From NCBI RefSeq assembly GCF_039532215.1, contig NZ_BAAARN010000001.1:215624-279623 (forward strand): a stretch of 64,000 nucleotides of DNA, written 5' to 3'. The DNA comes from Pedococcus aerophilus. GTDB lineage: Bacteria > Actinomycetota > Actinomycetes > Actinomycetales > Dermatophilaceae. Every line of letters starts with the position of its first letter. The stretch's first letter is position 1. The notes beneath the pieces were generated by a model, which was not told the origin of the DNA, searched no databases, and was given only the letters and a program-made list of their open reading frames with translations. Made by a program: the position numbers and the translations under genes. Positions 26,571 to 34,718 of the stretch are shown piece after piece.

Positions 26571-27629
26571 ATGGAACTCGGTGTGAACCTCGGCTACTTC
26601 GGCATGGGCATGGACCAGGACAACGTCGCTGTGGCGCAGGAGGCCGACCGCCTCGGCTACGCCGTCGCCTGGGTGGCAGAGGCCTACGGCTCGGACGTCC
26701 CGACGGTGCTGTCCTGGATCGGGGCGCTCACCGAGCAGATCCACCTCGGCGCGGCGGTCATGCAGATCCCGGCGCGCACCCCCGCCATGACGGCGATGAC
26801 CGCCGCGACGCTCGACACCCTCTCGGGTGGTCGGTTCCGGCTGGGCCTCGGCGTCAGCGGACCACAGGTGAGCGAGGGCTGGCACGGGGTGCCGTTCGCC
26901 GCCCCACTGGGCCGCACCCGCGAGTACGTCGACATCGTCCGGATGGCGCTGCGCCGCGAGACGGTGGCCTACTCCGGCAAGCACTTCACGCTGCCGCTGC
27001 CCGACGGCCCCGGCAAGGCCCTCAAGCTCACCATCCACCCGCCACGCCCGGACCTGCCGATCTACCTCGCTGCCGTCGGGCCGAAGAACCTCGAGCTCGC
27101 CGGTGAGGTCGCCGACGGCTGGCACGCGATCTTCTTCAGCCCGGAGCACTCGGGGGACCAGGTCGCCAGCGTGGCCGCCGGCCGCCGACGCGCGGGGCGG
27201 GGCACCGAGGAGAACCCGTTGGAGGGCTTCGACATCGCGCCGTCGGTCCCCGTGGTCGTGGCCGACGACGTCGAGGCCGCCGCCGACGCGATCCGCCCGT
27301 ACGCCGCGCTCTACATCGGCGGCATGGGGTCCCGGGAGCAGAACTTCTACAACCAGCTCGCCTGCCGCATGGGGTTCGAGGACGCCGCGGCGAAGGTGCA
27401 GGACCTCTACCTGGCCAAGCAGCACCGCGACGCGGCGGCGGCCGTGCCGTTCGAGTTCATCGACGCCACCTCGCTCATCGGCCCGCGGGAGCGCATCGCC
27501 GAGCGCATCGGCCGGTATGCCGCCGCGGGCGTGGGCACGCTGTCGGTCGCCCCCTTCGCCGGTGGCCTCGACGCCCGGCTGCATGTCGTGCGGACCATGG
27601 CCGAGGTGATGGGAGAGACTGGGGCCTGA
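26571..27629 (+). CDS. LLM-class F420-dependent oxidoreductase
   Basis: 352 aa, closer to the N5,N10-methylene-tetrahydromethanopterin reductase-like group than the one at 5164. N-terminal ELGVNLGYFGMGM, then FRLGLGVSGPQVSEGWHGVPF, the cofactor-phosphate region common to this group, and LPIYLAAVGPKNLELAGEVADGW. Substrate unknown. ATG 26571 lies 6 nt after TAGCCT (26559-26564). It is divergent from the aldo/keto reductase gene, with 77 nt between starts. Confidence 0.88.
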   Translation: MELGVNLGYFGMGMDQDNVAVAQEADRLGYAVAWVAEAYGSDVPTVLSWIGALTEQIHLGAAVMQIPARTPAMTAMTAATLDTLSGGRFRLGLGVSGPQVSEGWHGVPFAAPLGRTREYVDIVRMALRRETVAYSGKHFTLPLPDGPGKALKLTIHPPRPDLPIYLAAVGPKNLELAGEVADGWHAIFFSPEHSGDQVASVAAGRRRAGRGTEENPLEGFDIAPSVPVVVADDVEAAADAIRPYAALYIGGMGSREQNFYNQLACRMGFEDAAAKVQDLYLAKQHRDAAAAVPFEFIDATSLIGPRERIAERIGRYAAAGVGTLSVAPFAGGLDARLHVVRTMAEVMGETGA

Positions 27630-27719
27630 CCCCGACGCCCGGCACCGCGGACGACGACCCCTGTCGTCCCGCCCCGCGAATGCCGCCGTCCTCGTCCCCG
27701 CCCTCGAAAGAGCAGATCT

Positions 27720-28577
27720 GTGACCCTCAGCTACCTCGACGCCGTCATCCTCGGCATCGTCGAAGGACTCACCGAGTTCCTCCCCGTCTCCTCGACCGGA
27801 CACCTGACGATCACCGAGAAACTGCTCGGCCTCCCGATCGACGATCCCGGTGTCACCGCCTACACGGCCGTCATCCAGCTCGGGGCGATCCTCGCGACGC
27901 TGCTCTACTTCCGCAAGGACATCGTCCGCCTGCTCATGGCCTGGGCCGACGGCCTGCGCAGCGCCGAGGCGCGCGCCCACCACGACTACCAGCTCGCCTG
28001 GGCGGTCATCGTCGGCTCGATCCCGGTGGGCATCGTCGGCTTCGCCGCCAAGGACCTCATCGGCGGTCCGCTGCGCAGCCTCTGGGTCGTGGCCGGGGCC
28101 CTCATCCTGTGGAGCGCGGTGATGTACCTCGCGGAGACCCGGCACGCAGCGCTGGCCAAGCGGGGCGAGGAGCGCGGCGAGGGTGAGGTCACGCTCAAGG
28201 ACGGGCTGATCATCGGTCTCGTGCAGTGCGCCTCCCTGGTCCCCGGTGTCTCGCGTTCGGGTGCGACGATCTCGGCCGGTCTGTTCCGCGGGATCGACCG
28301 CCTCACCGCGACGCGGCTGTCGTTCTTCATGGCCATCCCTGCGCTCACCGCGGCGGGCTTGTTCGAGATGGTCAGCGAGACCGACCACCTGAGGCTGCTC
28401 GGCGTCGGCCAGATGGCCGTCGGGGTCGTCGTCTCGTTCGCCGTCGCCTACGCCTCGATCGCGTGGCTGCTGAAGTTCGTCAGCACCAACAAGATCACGG
28501 CCTTCGTCTGGTACCGCGTCGTCCTCGGCATCGTCCTGCTCGTCGTGCTCTCGGCCGGCTGGATGAGCGCGAGCTGA
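27720..28577 (+). CDS. uppP: Undecaprenyl-diphosphatase
   Basis: 285 aa integral membrane protein (BacA family) recycling undecaprenyl pyrophosphate for cell-wall synthesis. Both signature motifs are intact: GLTEFLPVSSTGHLTI near the N-terminus and LVPGVSRSGATISAG in the second half. About eight transmembrane helices. The GTG at 27720 has a weak AAAGAG. It begins the block whose order resembles the mycobacterial uppP-pafB region. Confidence 0.96.
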   Translation: MTLSYLDAVILGIVEGLTEFLPVSSTGHLTITEKLLGLPIDDPGVTAYTAVIQLGAILATLLYFRKDIVRLLMAWADGLRSAEARAHHDYQLAWAVIVGSIPVGIVGFAAKDLIGGPLRSLWVVAGALILWSAVMYLAETRHAALAKRGEERGEGEVTLKDGLIIGLVQCASLVPGVSRSGATISAGLFRGIDRLTATRLSFFMAIPALTAAGLFEMVSETDHLRLLGVGQMAVGVVVSFAVAYASIAWLLKFVSTNKITAFVWYRVVLGIVLLVVLSAGWMSAS

Positions 28578-28596
28578 GTCAGCGACCTGAGGGACC

Positions 28597-28641
28597 CGAG
28601 GGACCCGAGGGGCGGGGTGGGGTGACCCGGCCCGTCCCTCG
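28597..28641. terminator. Possible bidirectional terminator between uppP and corA
   Basis: CGAGGGAC (28597-28604) pairs with GTCCCTCG (28634-28641) around a 29-nt loop. The left side has a short tandem repeat of GAGGGACCC. Confidence 0.35.
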
Positions 28642-28644
28642 TCG

Positions 28645-29625
28645 TCAGAGCCAGCCGGAGCGGCGGAACGCCCGATACAGCAGGGAGCAGACCCCGGCCA
28701 TGACGGCCAGCACGGCGAAGTAGCCGTACTGCCACTTGAGCTCGGGCATGTTCTCGAAGTTCATGCCGTAGATGCCGGCGATCATCGTGGGCACCGCGGC
28801 GATCGCGACCCAGGCCGAGATCTTGCGCATGTCGCTGTTCTGCTGGACGGTGATCTGCGCGAGGTGGGCGTTGAGCACGTCGGTGAGCAGGCGGTCGTAC
28901 GACTCGACGTGGTCGATGACGCGCAGCAGGTGGTCGGCGACGTCCCGGAACAGCAGCCGCATCTCCTTGACGGGGACCGGGCTGCGCGACCCGTCATGGA
29001 GCATGTTGAGCGGGGCGGCGAGCGGCGTCGCCGCCCGGCGGAACTCGACGACCTCGCGCTTGAGGCTGTAGATCTGCTCTGAGTCGGCGTGTCCTCGCCC
29101 TCCGAACACGGCAGCCTCGATCTGCTCGAGGTCGGTCTGCAGCTCGGCGTCGATCTCGACGTAGTTGTCGACGATCGCGTCCATGACGGCGTGCAGCACG
29201 GAGATCTCTCCGTGCCGCAGCATCTCCGGCTTGGCCTCGAGACGCTTGCGCACGGTCGCCAGGGGGCTGAGCTCGCCGTACCGGACCGTGACGACGAAGC
29301 GGTCGCCGACGAAGAGCATCACCTCGCCGGTCTCCACGTCGCTCGTGGCCTCGACGTAGCGCAGGGTCTTGAGCACCACGAAGATCGTGTTGTCGTAGAG
29401 CTCGACCTTGGCGCGCTGGTTGCCCTTGACGGCGTCCTCGACCGCGAGGGGGTGCAGCTTGAGCTCGTCGTTGACGAGCTCGAACTCGGCGTCGGTCGGG
29501 TCCTTGAGCCCGATCCAGAGGAAGGCGTGCGGGTCGTCCCCGGTGCGCAGGGCGTCCAGGGCGTCGCTGAGGTCGCCGCACTGCTGACGGACGCCGTGGC
29601 GGTAGATGGCTTGGTCGACGATCAC
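28645..29625 (-). CDS. corA: CorA family magnesium/cobalt transporter
   Basis: 326 aa. A large cytosolic alpha/beta and helical domain is followed by two C-terminal transmembrane helices with the selectivity motif YGMNF in the loop between them (TMIAGIYGMNFENMPELKW). The C-terminus ends in a basic tail (RAFRRSGWL). The start at GTG 29625 is chosen because family similarity begins there (VIVDQAIYRHG); GGTGGAG precedes it. Divergent from the phosphatase gene at 29686. Confidence 0.95.
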   Translation of the reverse strand: MIVDQAIYRHGVRQQCGDLSDALDALRTGDDPHAFLWIGLKDPTDAEFELVNDELKLHPLAVEDAVKGNQRAKVELYDNTIFVVLKTLRYVEATSDVETGEVMLFVGDRFVVTVRYGELSPLATVRKRLEAKPEMLRHGEISVLHAVMDAIVDNYVEIDAELQTDLEQIEAAVFGGRGHADSEQIYSLKREVVEFRRAATPLAAPLNMLHDGSRSPVPVKEMRLLFRDVADHLLRVIDHVESYDRLLTDVLNAHLAQITVQQNSDMRKISAWVAIAAVPTMIAGIYGMNFENMPELKWQYGYFAVLAVMAGVCSLLYRAFRRSGWL

Positions 29626-29685
29626 GGGGGCTACTCCACCACGTCCGTGCGCACGGTGCGAGCAGGTCGGACGTAGAGTTCCCGG

Positions 29686-30384
29686 GTGCCCACCCTGCTG
29701 CTCGTCCGCCACGGCCACTCCAGCGCGAACGGCGAGGGGATCCTCGCCGGACGGCTGCCCGGCATCCACCTCACCGACCGCGGCCGCGAGCAGGCGCAAC
29801 GGCTCGGGGAGCGGTTCGCGGACGTGTCCGTCGTCCGTGTCGTGAGCAGTCCGCTGGAGCGCTGCCTGGAGACGGCGGCCCCGCTCGCAGAGGTCGTGGG
29901 GGTGCCGGTGCAGGTCGAGGACGACCTCCAGGAGTGCGCGTACGGCGCATGGAGCGGTCGCAAGCTCGCCGAGCTCGCCAAGGAGCCGCTGTGGTCGACG
30001 GTGCAGGACGAGCCCACCGCGGCGCGCTTCCCCGACCACGAGACGTATGCGGCCGAGAGCCTGCAGGAGATGAGCGACCGGGTGGTGGCCGCGGTGCGCC
30101 GCATCGACGCGGAGGTCGCGGCCGAGCACGGCGACAAGGCCGTCTGGGTGGCGCTGTCCCACGGGGACCTCGTCAAGGCGCTGCTCGCCGACGCCACCGG
30201 CTCGGGCCTGGGCCACTTCCAGCGCTACACCGCCGACCCGGCCTCGGTCTCCGCGATCCGGTACGGCGGCCGCCACACCTTCCTCCTCGCGGCCAACGAG
30301 ACCACGCCCGACCTCACGCGCTTCGTCCCCGCCCCCGACGCCCCGCCGACGGGTGATGCGCAGGTCGGTGGGGGAGCCGGTTAG
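29686..30384 (+). CDS. Histidine phosphatase family protein (MSMEG_4193 type)
   Basis: 232 aa. The RHG motif LLVRHGHSSANGEGILAGR is at residues 5-23 and the second catalytic His is in WVALSHGDLVKALLAD. This subfamily is encoded beside DUF3090, SCO1664 and mshC in many actinobacteria, as here. Substrate unknown. GTG 29686 lies 6 nt after TAGAGT (29674-29679). Its TAG stop is the first half of the next gene's TAGAGT hexamer. Confidence 0.9.
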   Translation: MPTLLLVRHGHSSANGEGILAGRLPGIHLTDRGREQAQRLGERFADVSVVRVVSSPLERCLETAAPLAEVVGVPVQVEDDLQECAYGAWSGRKLAELAKEPLWSTVQDEPTAARFPDHETYAAESLQEMSDRVVAAVRRIDAEVAAEHGDKAVWVALSHGDLVKALLADATGSGLGHFQRYTADPASVSAIRYGGRHTFLLAANETTPDLTRFVPAPDAPPTGDAQVGGGAG

Positions 30385-30394
30385 AGTTTTGTCC

Positions 30395-30931
30395 ATGTCG
30401 CTGCTCGAGTTCGACCCGCCGGACCGGTTCGTCGCCGGGACCGTCGGACCCCCCGGCCAGCGGACCTTCTTCCTCCAGGCCAGCGAGGGGCGCCGCATCA
30501 GCAGCGTGTCCCTCGAGAAGGAGCAGGTCCTCGTCCTCGCGACGCGGATCAACGACCTGCTCGACAGCTATGCCGGTGGCAGTGGCGGCGACCACGCCGC
30601 GGCCGAGGTCGTCGACAATGCTCCGCTGGACACCCCGATCGAGGACGACTTCCGCGTCAACACCCTCGCCCTGGCGTGGGACGAGGACCGCCGGGTCGTC
30701 GTCATCGAGGCGCTCGACCGGGACCCCGACGAGCCGGAGGCAGGCGACCCGGAGGTGCTCGCCTCCGAGCCGCGCCAGATCCGCGTCGTCCTGACCCCGG
30801 CCCGGGCACGGGCGTTCGCGCGTCGGGCCCAGTCCATCGTCGCCGCCGGCCGTCCGCCCTGCCCGTTCTGCGGTGGGCCGCTGGAGACCGAGGGCCACAT
30901 CTGTCCTCGCGCGAACGGCTACAAGCGCTGA
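30395..30931 (+). CDS. DUF3090 family protein
   Basis: 178 aa. Conserved actinobacterial protein of unknown function. N-terminal FDPPDRFVAGTVGPPGQRTFF; the C-terminus has a probable zinc site, CPFCGGPL with HICPR following. ATG 30395 lies 7 nt after TAGAGT (30382-30387). The stop overlaps the downstream gene by 4 nt if that gene starts at CTG. Confidence 0.9.
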   Translation: MSLLEFDPPDRFVAGTVGPPGQRTFFLQASEGRRISSVSLEKEQVLVLATRINDLLDSYAGGSGGDHAAAEVVDNAPLDTPIEDDFRVNTLALAWDEDRRVVVIEALDRDPDEPEAGDPEVLASEPRQIRVVLTPARARAFARRAQSIVAAGRPPCPFCGGPLETEGHICPRANGYKR

Positions 30932-31737
30932 GCCCGAGCCAGTCCGCTGACGCGGCACTCCTCGACGTCCTGTCCCGGGAGGACCTCGAGGTCGTCGGTC
31001 GGCTGTCGGACGCCTCCAACTTCGCCGTCCTGGTGCGGGTGGGGGTCGACGGACCGTGGGCCATCTACAAGCCGGTCCAGGGGGAGCGGCCGCTGTGGGA
31101 CTTCCCTGACGGCACGCTCGCCGGGCGCGAGGTCGCCTGCTACCTCATCAGCGCCGCAGGTGGCTGGGACGTCGTGCCCCCGACGGTGCTGCGGTCCGGG
31201 CCGAACGGCCTGGGCTCGGTGCAGCAGTGGGTGGGCGACCCGGGCGAGGAGCCGGAGCACCCCGTGGATCTCGTTGCCCCGAAAGAGGTTCCGCAGGGGT
31301 GGCTGCCCGTGCTGCGTGGTGAGAACGAGCTGGGCCAGCCGGTCGTCGTCGTCCACGAGGACTCCGAGTCGGCCCGCTCGGTCGCTGCCTTCGACGCACT
31401 GATCAACAACTCCGACCGCAAGGGCTCGCACCTCGTCCGCGACGGCGGGCGGCTGCGGGGCTTCGACCACGGGGTCAGCCTGCACGTCGAGCCCAAGCTG
31501 CGCACCGTGCTCTGGGGCTTCGCCGGCGACCCGCTCCCGGAGGTCGAGCTCTCCCGCATCGCGACCGTCTGCGCCCTTGTCGAGGACGAGGACTCCGCGC
31601 TGCGGGCCGACCTCGACGCGCTCCTGACCATCAACGAGGTCGCAGCCCTCCTGGGGAGGGGTCGACGACTGCTCGACCGCGCGGCATACCCGGTGCCGTC
31701 CGGGCAGTGGCCGGCCATCCCGTGGCCGCCGCTGTGA
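30928..31737 (+). CDS. SCO1664 family protein (kinase-like fold)
   Basis: 269 aa from the proposed CTG. SCO1664-family proteins resemble PI3/4-kinase and HipA folds: AIYKPVQGERPLWDFPDGTLAGREVA (ATP-binding Lys region), LINNSDRKGSH (catalytic segment) and LRGFDHGVSLH (metal-binding). No ATG, GTG or TTG lies near the homologous N-terminus; the nearest upstream GTG (30676) is 250 nt inside DUF3090. CTG 30928 overlaps the DUF3090 stop as CTGA and gives a family-like N-terminus. Function unknown. Confidence 0.8.
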   Translation: MSPSQSADAALLDVLSREDLEVVGRLSDASNFAVLVRVGVDGPWAIYKPVQGERPLWDFPDGTLAGREVACYLISAAGGWDVVPPTVLRSGPNGLGSVQQWVGDPGEEPEHPVDLVAPKEVPQGWLPVLRGENELGQPVVVVHEDSESARSVAAFDALINNSDRKGSHLVRDGGRLRGFDHGVSLHVEPKLRTVLWGFAGDPLPEVELSRIATVCALVEDEDSALRADLDALLTINEVAALLGRGRRLLDRAAYPVPSGQWPAIPWPPL

Positions 31738-31759
31738 GCGGTCATCGTAGAGTTCCGCT

Positions 31760-33007
31760 GTGATCTCCTGGCCCACGCCGTTCCTCCCCGCCGTCCCCGG
31801 CACCGGACACCCGGTCCAGGTCTTCGACACCGCGAGCGGTGAGGTCCGTCCCCTCACCCCGGGCCCGACGGCGCGGATGTACGTCTGTGGCATCACGCCG
31901 TACGACGCCACCCACATGGGGCACGCCGCGACCTACGTGACGTTCGACGTCCTCGGCCGGGCGCTGCGGGACGCGGGCCACACGGTGGAGTACGTCCAGA
32001 ACATCACCGACGTCGACGACCCGCTCATCGAGCGGGCCGAGCGCGACGGTGTGCGCTGGCAGGACCTCGCCACCCGTGAGATCGCGCTCTTCCGCGAGGA
32101 CATGACCGCACTGGCCGTCATCCCCCCGGACCACTACGTCGGGGTCGTCGAGAGCATCGAGCCCGTCGCCGCAGCCGTCCGCGGGCTGCTCACCACCGGT
32201 GCGGCCTACGAGGTCGAGACGGCGGAGTCGGAGGGCAACGACCTCTACCTCGACCTGGCCAGCGACGAAGGCTTCGGTTCGGTGTCCAACTGGACGCGCG
32301 ACCAGATGATCGAGGTGTTCGCCGAGCGCGGCGGCGACCCGGACCGCGCGGGCAAGCGCGACGCGCTCGACCCGCTGCTGTGGCGCTCGGCCCGTGACGG
32401 CGAGCCCTCGTGGCAGGTCGACGGGCTGCCGACCGGACGCCCCGGCTGGCACATCGAGTGCACCGCCATCGCGCTGGAGCACCTGGGCATGACCTTCGAC
32501 GTCCAGGGCGGCGGCACCGACCTCGTCTTCCCGCACCACGAGATGAGCGCGACGCAGGCCGTCGTCCTCACCAAGGAGCGGCCGTTCGCCCGCACCTACG
32601 CCCACCAGGCGATGGTAGGCCTCGACGGCGAGAAGATGAGCAAGTCCAAGGGGAACCTCGTCCTGGTCTCCAGGCTGCGCGCCGACGGCGTGGACCCCAT
32701 GGCGATCCGGCTGGCGTTGCTGTCGCAGCACTACCGGACCGAGTGGTCCTGGACCGACGACCTCCTGGCCCAGGCGCAGGCCCGGCTCGAGGCGTGGCGC
32801 TCGGCGCTGTCGGTCAACGCCGCGCCGGCCACCGACGAGGTCATCGAGCAGGTCCGCCGCCACGTCGCCGACGACCTCGACACCCCCGGTGCCCTCGCTG
32901 CCGTCGACCGCTGGGCCAAGGAGTGCCTCACCCGGGGAGGACGCGACGCCACCTCGGCGGGTGTGCTGGCGCGGGCCCTGGACGCCGTCCTCGGCGTCCG
33001 CGTCTGA
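31760..33007 (+). CDS. mshC: Cysteine:1-D-myo-inosityl 2-amino-2-deoxy-glucopyranoside ligase
   Basis: 415 aa. Third-stage enzyme of mycothiol synthesis, joining cysteine to GlcN-Ins with ATP. It is a class I cysteinyl-tRNA synthetase derivative: HMGHA (HIGH-like), zinc Cys in YVCGITPYDATHMG, GWHIECTA, and KMSKSKGN. It lacks the anticodon-binding domain of CysS and has MshC length. GTG 31760 lies 6 nt after TAGAGT (31748-31753). Confidence 0.95.
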   Translation: MISWPTPFLPAVPGTGHPVQVFDTASGEVRPLTPGPTARMYVCGITPYDATHMGHAATYVTFDVLGRALRDAGHTVEYVQNITDVDDPLIERAERDGVRWQDLATREIALFREDMTALAVIPPDHYVGVVESIEPVAAAVRGLLTTGAAYEVETAESEGNDLYLDLASDEGFGSVSNWTRDQMIEVFAERGGDPDRAGKRDALDPLLWRSARDGEPSWQVDGLPTGRPGWHIECTAIALEHLGMTFDVQGGGTDLVFPHHEMSATQAVVLTKERPFARTYAHQAMVGLDGEKMSKSKGNLVLVSRLRADGVDPMAIRLALLSQHYRTEWSWTDDLLAQAQARLEAWRSALSVNAAPATDEVIEQVRRHVADDLDTPGALAAVDRWAKECLTRGGRDATSAGVLARALDAVLGVRV

Positions 33008-33016
33008 CACCAGACG

Positions 33017-33868
33017 TCAGCCGGGGCCGTCCTGGCCGCGACGACGGAGGTAGCGCTCGAACTCGCGGGCGATGGCGTCGCCGCTGGCCTCCGGGAGGTC
33101 GGCGGTGTCCTGGGCCTCCTCGAGGGACTGGACGTACTCCGCGACCTCGTCGTCGGTCTCGGCGAGCTCGTTGATGCCGCGCTCCCACGCCTTGGCGCCG
33201 TCGTCGAGGTCGCCGTGGGGGATGGGCGCGTCGAGCAGCTCCTCGAGGCGGGAGACGAGTGCCAGGGTCGCCTTCGGCGATGGTGAGTGCCCGGCGTAGT
33301 GCGGGACCGCGGCCCAGCAGGAGATGGACTGCAGGCCGGACTGGGTGGCGGCGTCGGCCAGGACGCCGACGATGCCGGTCGGTCCCTCGTACCGGCTGGG
33401 CTCGAGGTCGAAGCGGTGCAGCACGTCGTCGTCGTCGGAGGTGGCGGTGACCGGGATCGGCCGGGTGTGCGCGACGTCGGCCATGAGCGCACCGAGGGTG
33501 AAGACGGTCGTCGCACCGACCTGCTGCGCGAACTCCATCAGCTCGATGGTGAAGGCCCGCCAGCGGAAGGACGGCTCGATGCCCTGGACGAGGACGATGT
33601 CGCGCTCGAGGGTCTCGCTGCTCGCCACGAGGATGCGGGTGGTGCGCCAGTGGATCCGGCGGCGGCCGTCGTCGAGGACGACCCGGGGCCGGTTGACCTG
33701 GAAGTCGTAGTACTCCTCGGGGTCGAGGGCCGCGATCGCCTCGGCGTCCCAGACGTCGATGAGGTGGTCGATCGCCGCGGTGGCGGCCTCGCCGGCGTCG
33801 TTCCAGCCCTCGAACGCGGCGATGACGACCGGGTTGTTCAGCTCCGGCACGTCCTCGAGCTCGATCAC
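33017..33868 (-). CDS. PAC2 family protein (proteasome assembly chaperone-like)
   Basis: 283 aa from GTG 33868, preceded by GAGGAGGAACA. The N-terminal PVVIAAFEGWNDAGEAATAAIDHL is the PAC2 signature; VLVQGIEPSFRW, TLGALMADVAHTRPIPV and GPTGIVGVL follow. Eukaryotic and archaeal relatives chaperone 20S proteasome assembly; the actinobacterial role is unproven. It sits in the same conserved neighbourhood as the Pup-proteasome genes. Confidence 0.9.
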   Translation of the reverse strand: MIELEDVPELNNPVVIAAFEGWNDAGEAATAAIDHLIDVWDAEAIAALDPEEYYDFQVNRPRVVLDDGRRRIHWRTTRILVASSETLERDIVLVQGIEPSFRWRAFTIELMEFAQQVGATTVFTLGALMADVAHTRPIPVTATSDDDDVLHRFDLEPSRYEGPTGIVGVLADAATQSGLQSISCWAAVPHYAGHSPSPKATLALVSRLEELLDAPIPHGDLDDGAKAWERGINELAETDDEVAEYVQSLEEAQDTADLPEASGDAIAREFERYLRRRGQDGPG

Positions 33869-33960
33869 TGTTCCTCCTCGCCCGCGCCGGCCCGATGCCG
33901 GCGCGCCACCTCTTCCGCCCAGCCTACGGTCCACGGTCCGGCCGCACGGGAGAGGCTGCG

Positions 33961-33966
33961 TATAGT
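33961..33966 (+). promoter_or_regulatory. -10 element upstream of the HAD gene
   Basis: TATAGT, a near-perfect -10 hexamer and very AT-rich for this genome. A start near 33973 gives a leader of about 43 nt with GGAG before the ATG. No convincing -35 box. Confidence 0.4.
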
Positions 33967-34015
33967 CGGGCGCGCCGTCCAGCCACCCCACCGACCGCGC
34001 GGAGCCCTGCCACCC

Positions 34016-34714
34016 ATGTCCTCGACCAGCACGCCGCCCGCCACCCCCGGATCGGGACTGCCCGCCGCGGTGTTCTGGGACATGGACGGGACCCTCGTCG
34101 ACACCGAGCCGTACTGGATCACGGCCGAGCACGCGATCGTCGAGGAGGCCGGGGGAGTCTGGAACGACGAGTACGCCCACCAGCTCGTCGGCAACGACCT
34201 CATGGTCTCGGCGGAGTTCATCCGCGACAACAGCCCGGTCGAGCTCGACCCGGTGGAGATCGTCGAGGAGCTTCTGCGCCGGGTGGTCGTCCAGGTCCGC
34301 GAGCACGTGCCGTGGCGTCCCGGTGCCGTCGAGCTGCTCGAGGCCCTCGGCGCCGCCGGTGTGCCGAACGCGTTGGTGACCATGTCGTGGCGGTCGCTGG
34401 CGGACAGCGTGGTGTCGTCCCTGCCCGAGGGCACCTTCGCCGCCGTCATCACCGGCGACGAGGTCGAGCACGGCAAGCCGCACCCCGAGCCCTACCTCGC
34501 CGCCGCCCGCGCGCTCGGGGTCGAGGTGGCCGACTGCGTCGCCATCGAGGACTCGCCCACGGGCGTGCGCTCGGCCGTCGCGGCAGGGGTGCCGACGATC
34601 GCCGTGCCGCACGTGGTGCCCGTGCCGGTCACCGTCGGTGCCGTGCAGGTGCCGAGCCTGCGCGGGATCACGCCCACCGACCTCGTCAGCCTCTTCGACG
34701 GCTCGCGGCGGTAG
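34016..34714 (+). CDS. HAD family hydrolase (phosphatase/phosphoglucomutase-like)
   Basis: 232 aa. Motif I FWDMDGTLVDTEPYW, motif II TMSW, motif III Lys in HGKPHPEPYLAAA, and motif IV IEDSPTGVRSAVAAG. A four-helix cap is inserted after motif I (subfamily IA). Substrate not deducible. The start ATG 34016 has GGAG 14 nt upstream; the longer upstream frame is antisense to PAC2. Convergent with the nuclease gene (4 nt apart). Confidence 0.92.
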   Translation: MSSTSTPPATPGSGLPAAVFWDMDGTLVDTEPYWITAEHAIVEEAGGVWNDEYAHQLVGNDLMVSAEFIRDNSPVELDPVEIVEELLRRVVVQVREHVPWRPGAVELLEALGAAGVPNALVTMSWRSLADSVVSSLPEGTFAAVITGDEVEHGKPHPEPYLAAARALGVEVADCVAIEDSPTGVRSAVAAGVPTIAVPHVVPVPVTVGAVQVPSLRGITPTDLVSLFDGSRR

Positions 34715-34718
34715 GCCC

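Noticed and set aside
28645-30552. 635-codon version of corA starting at 30552
   Set aside because: The added N-terminus is antisense to the phosphatase gene and has no CorA similarity; the family N-terminus begins at GTG 29625.
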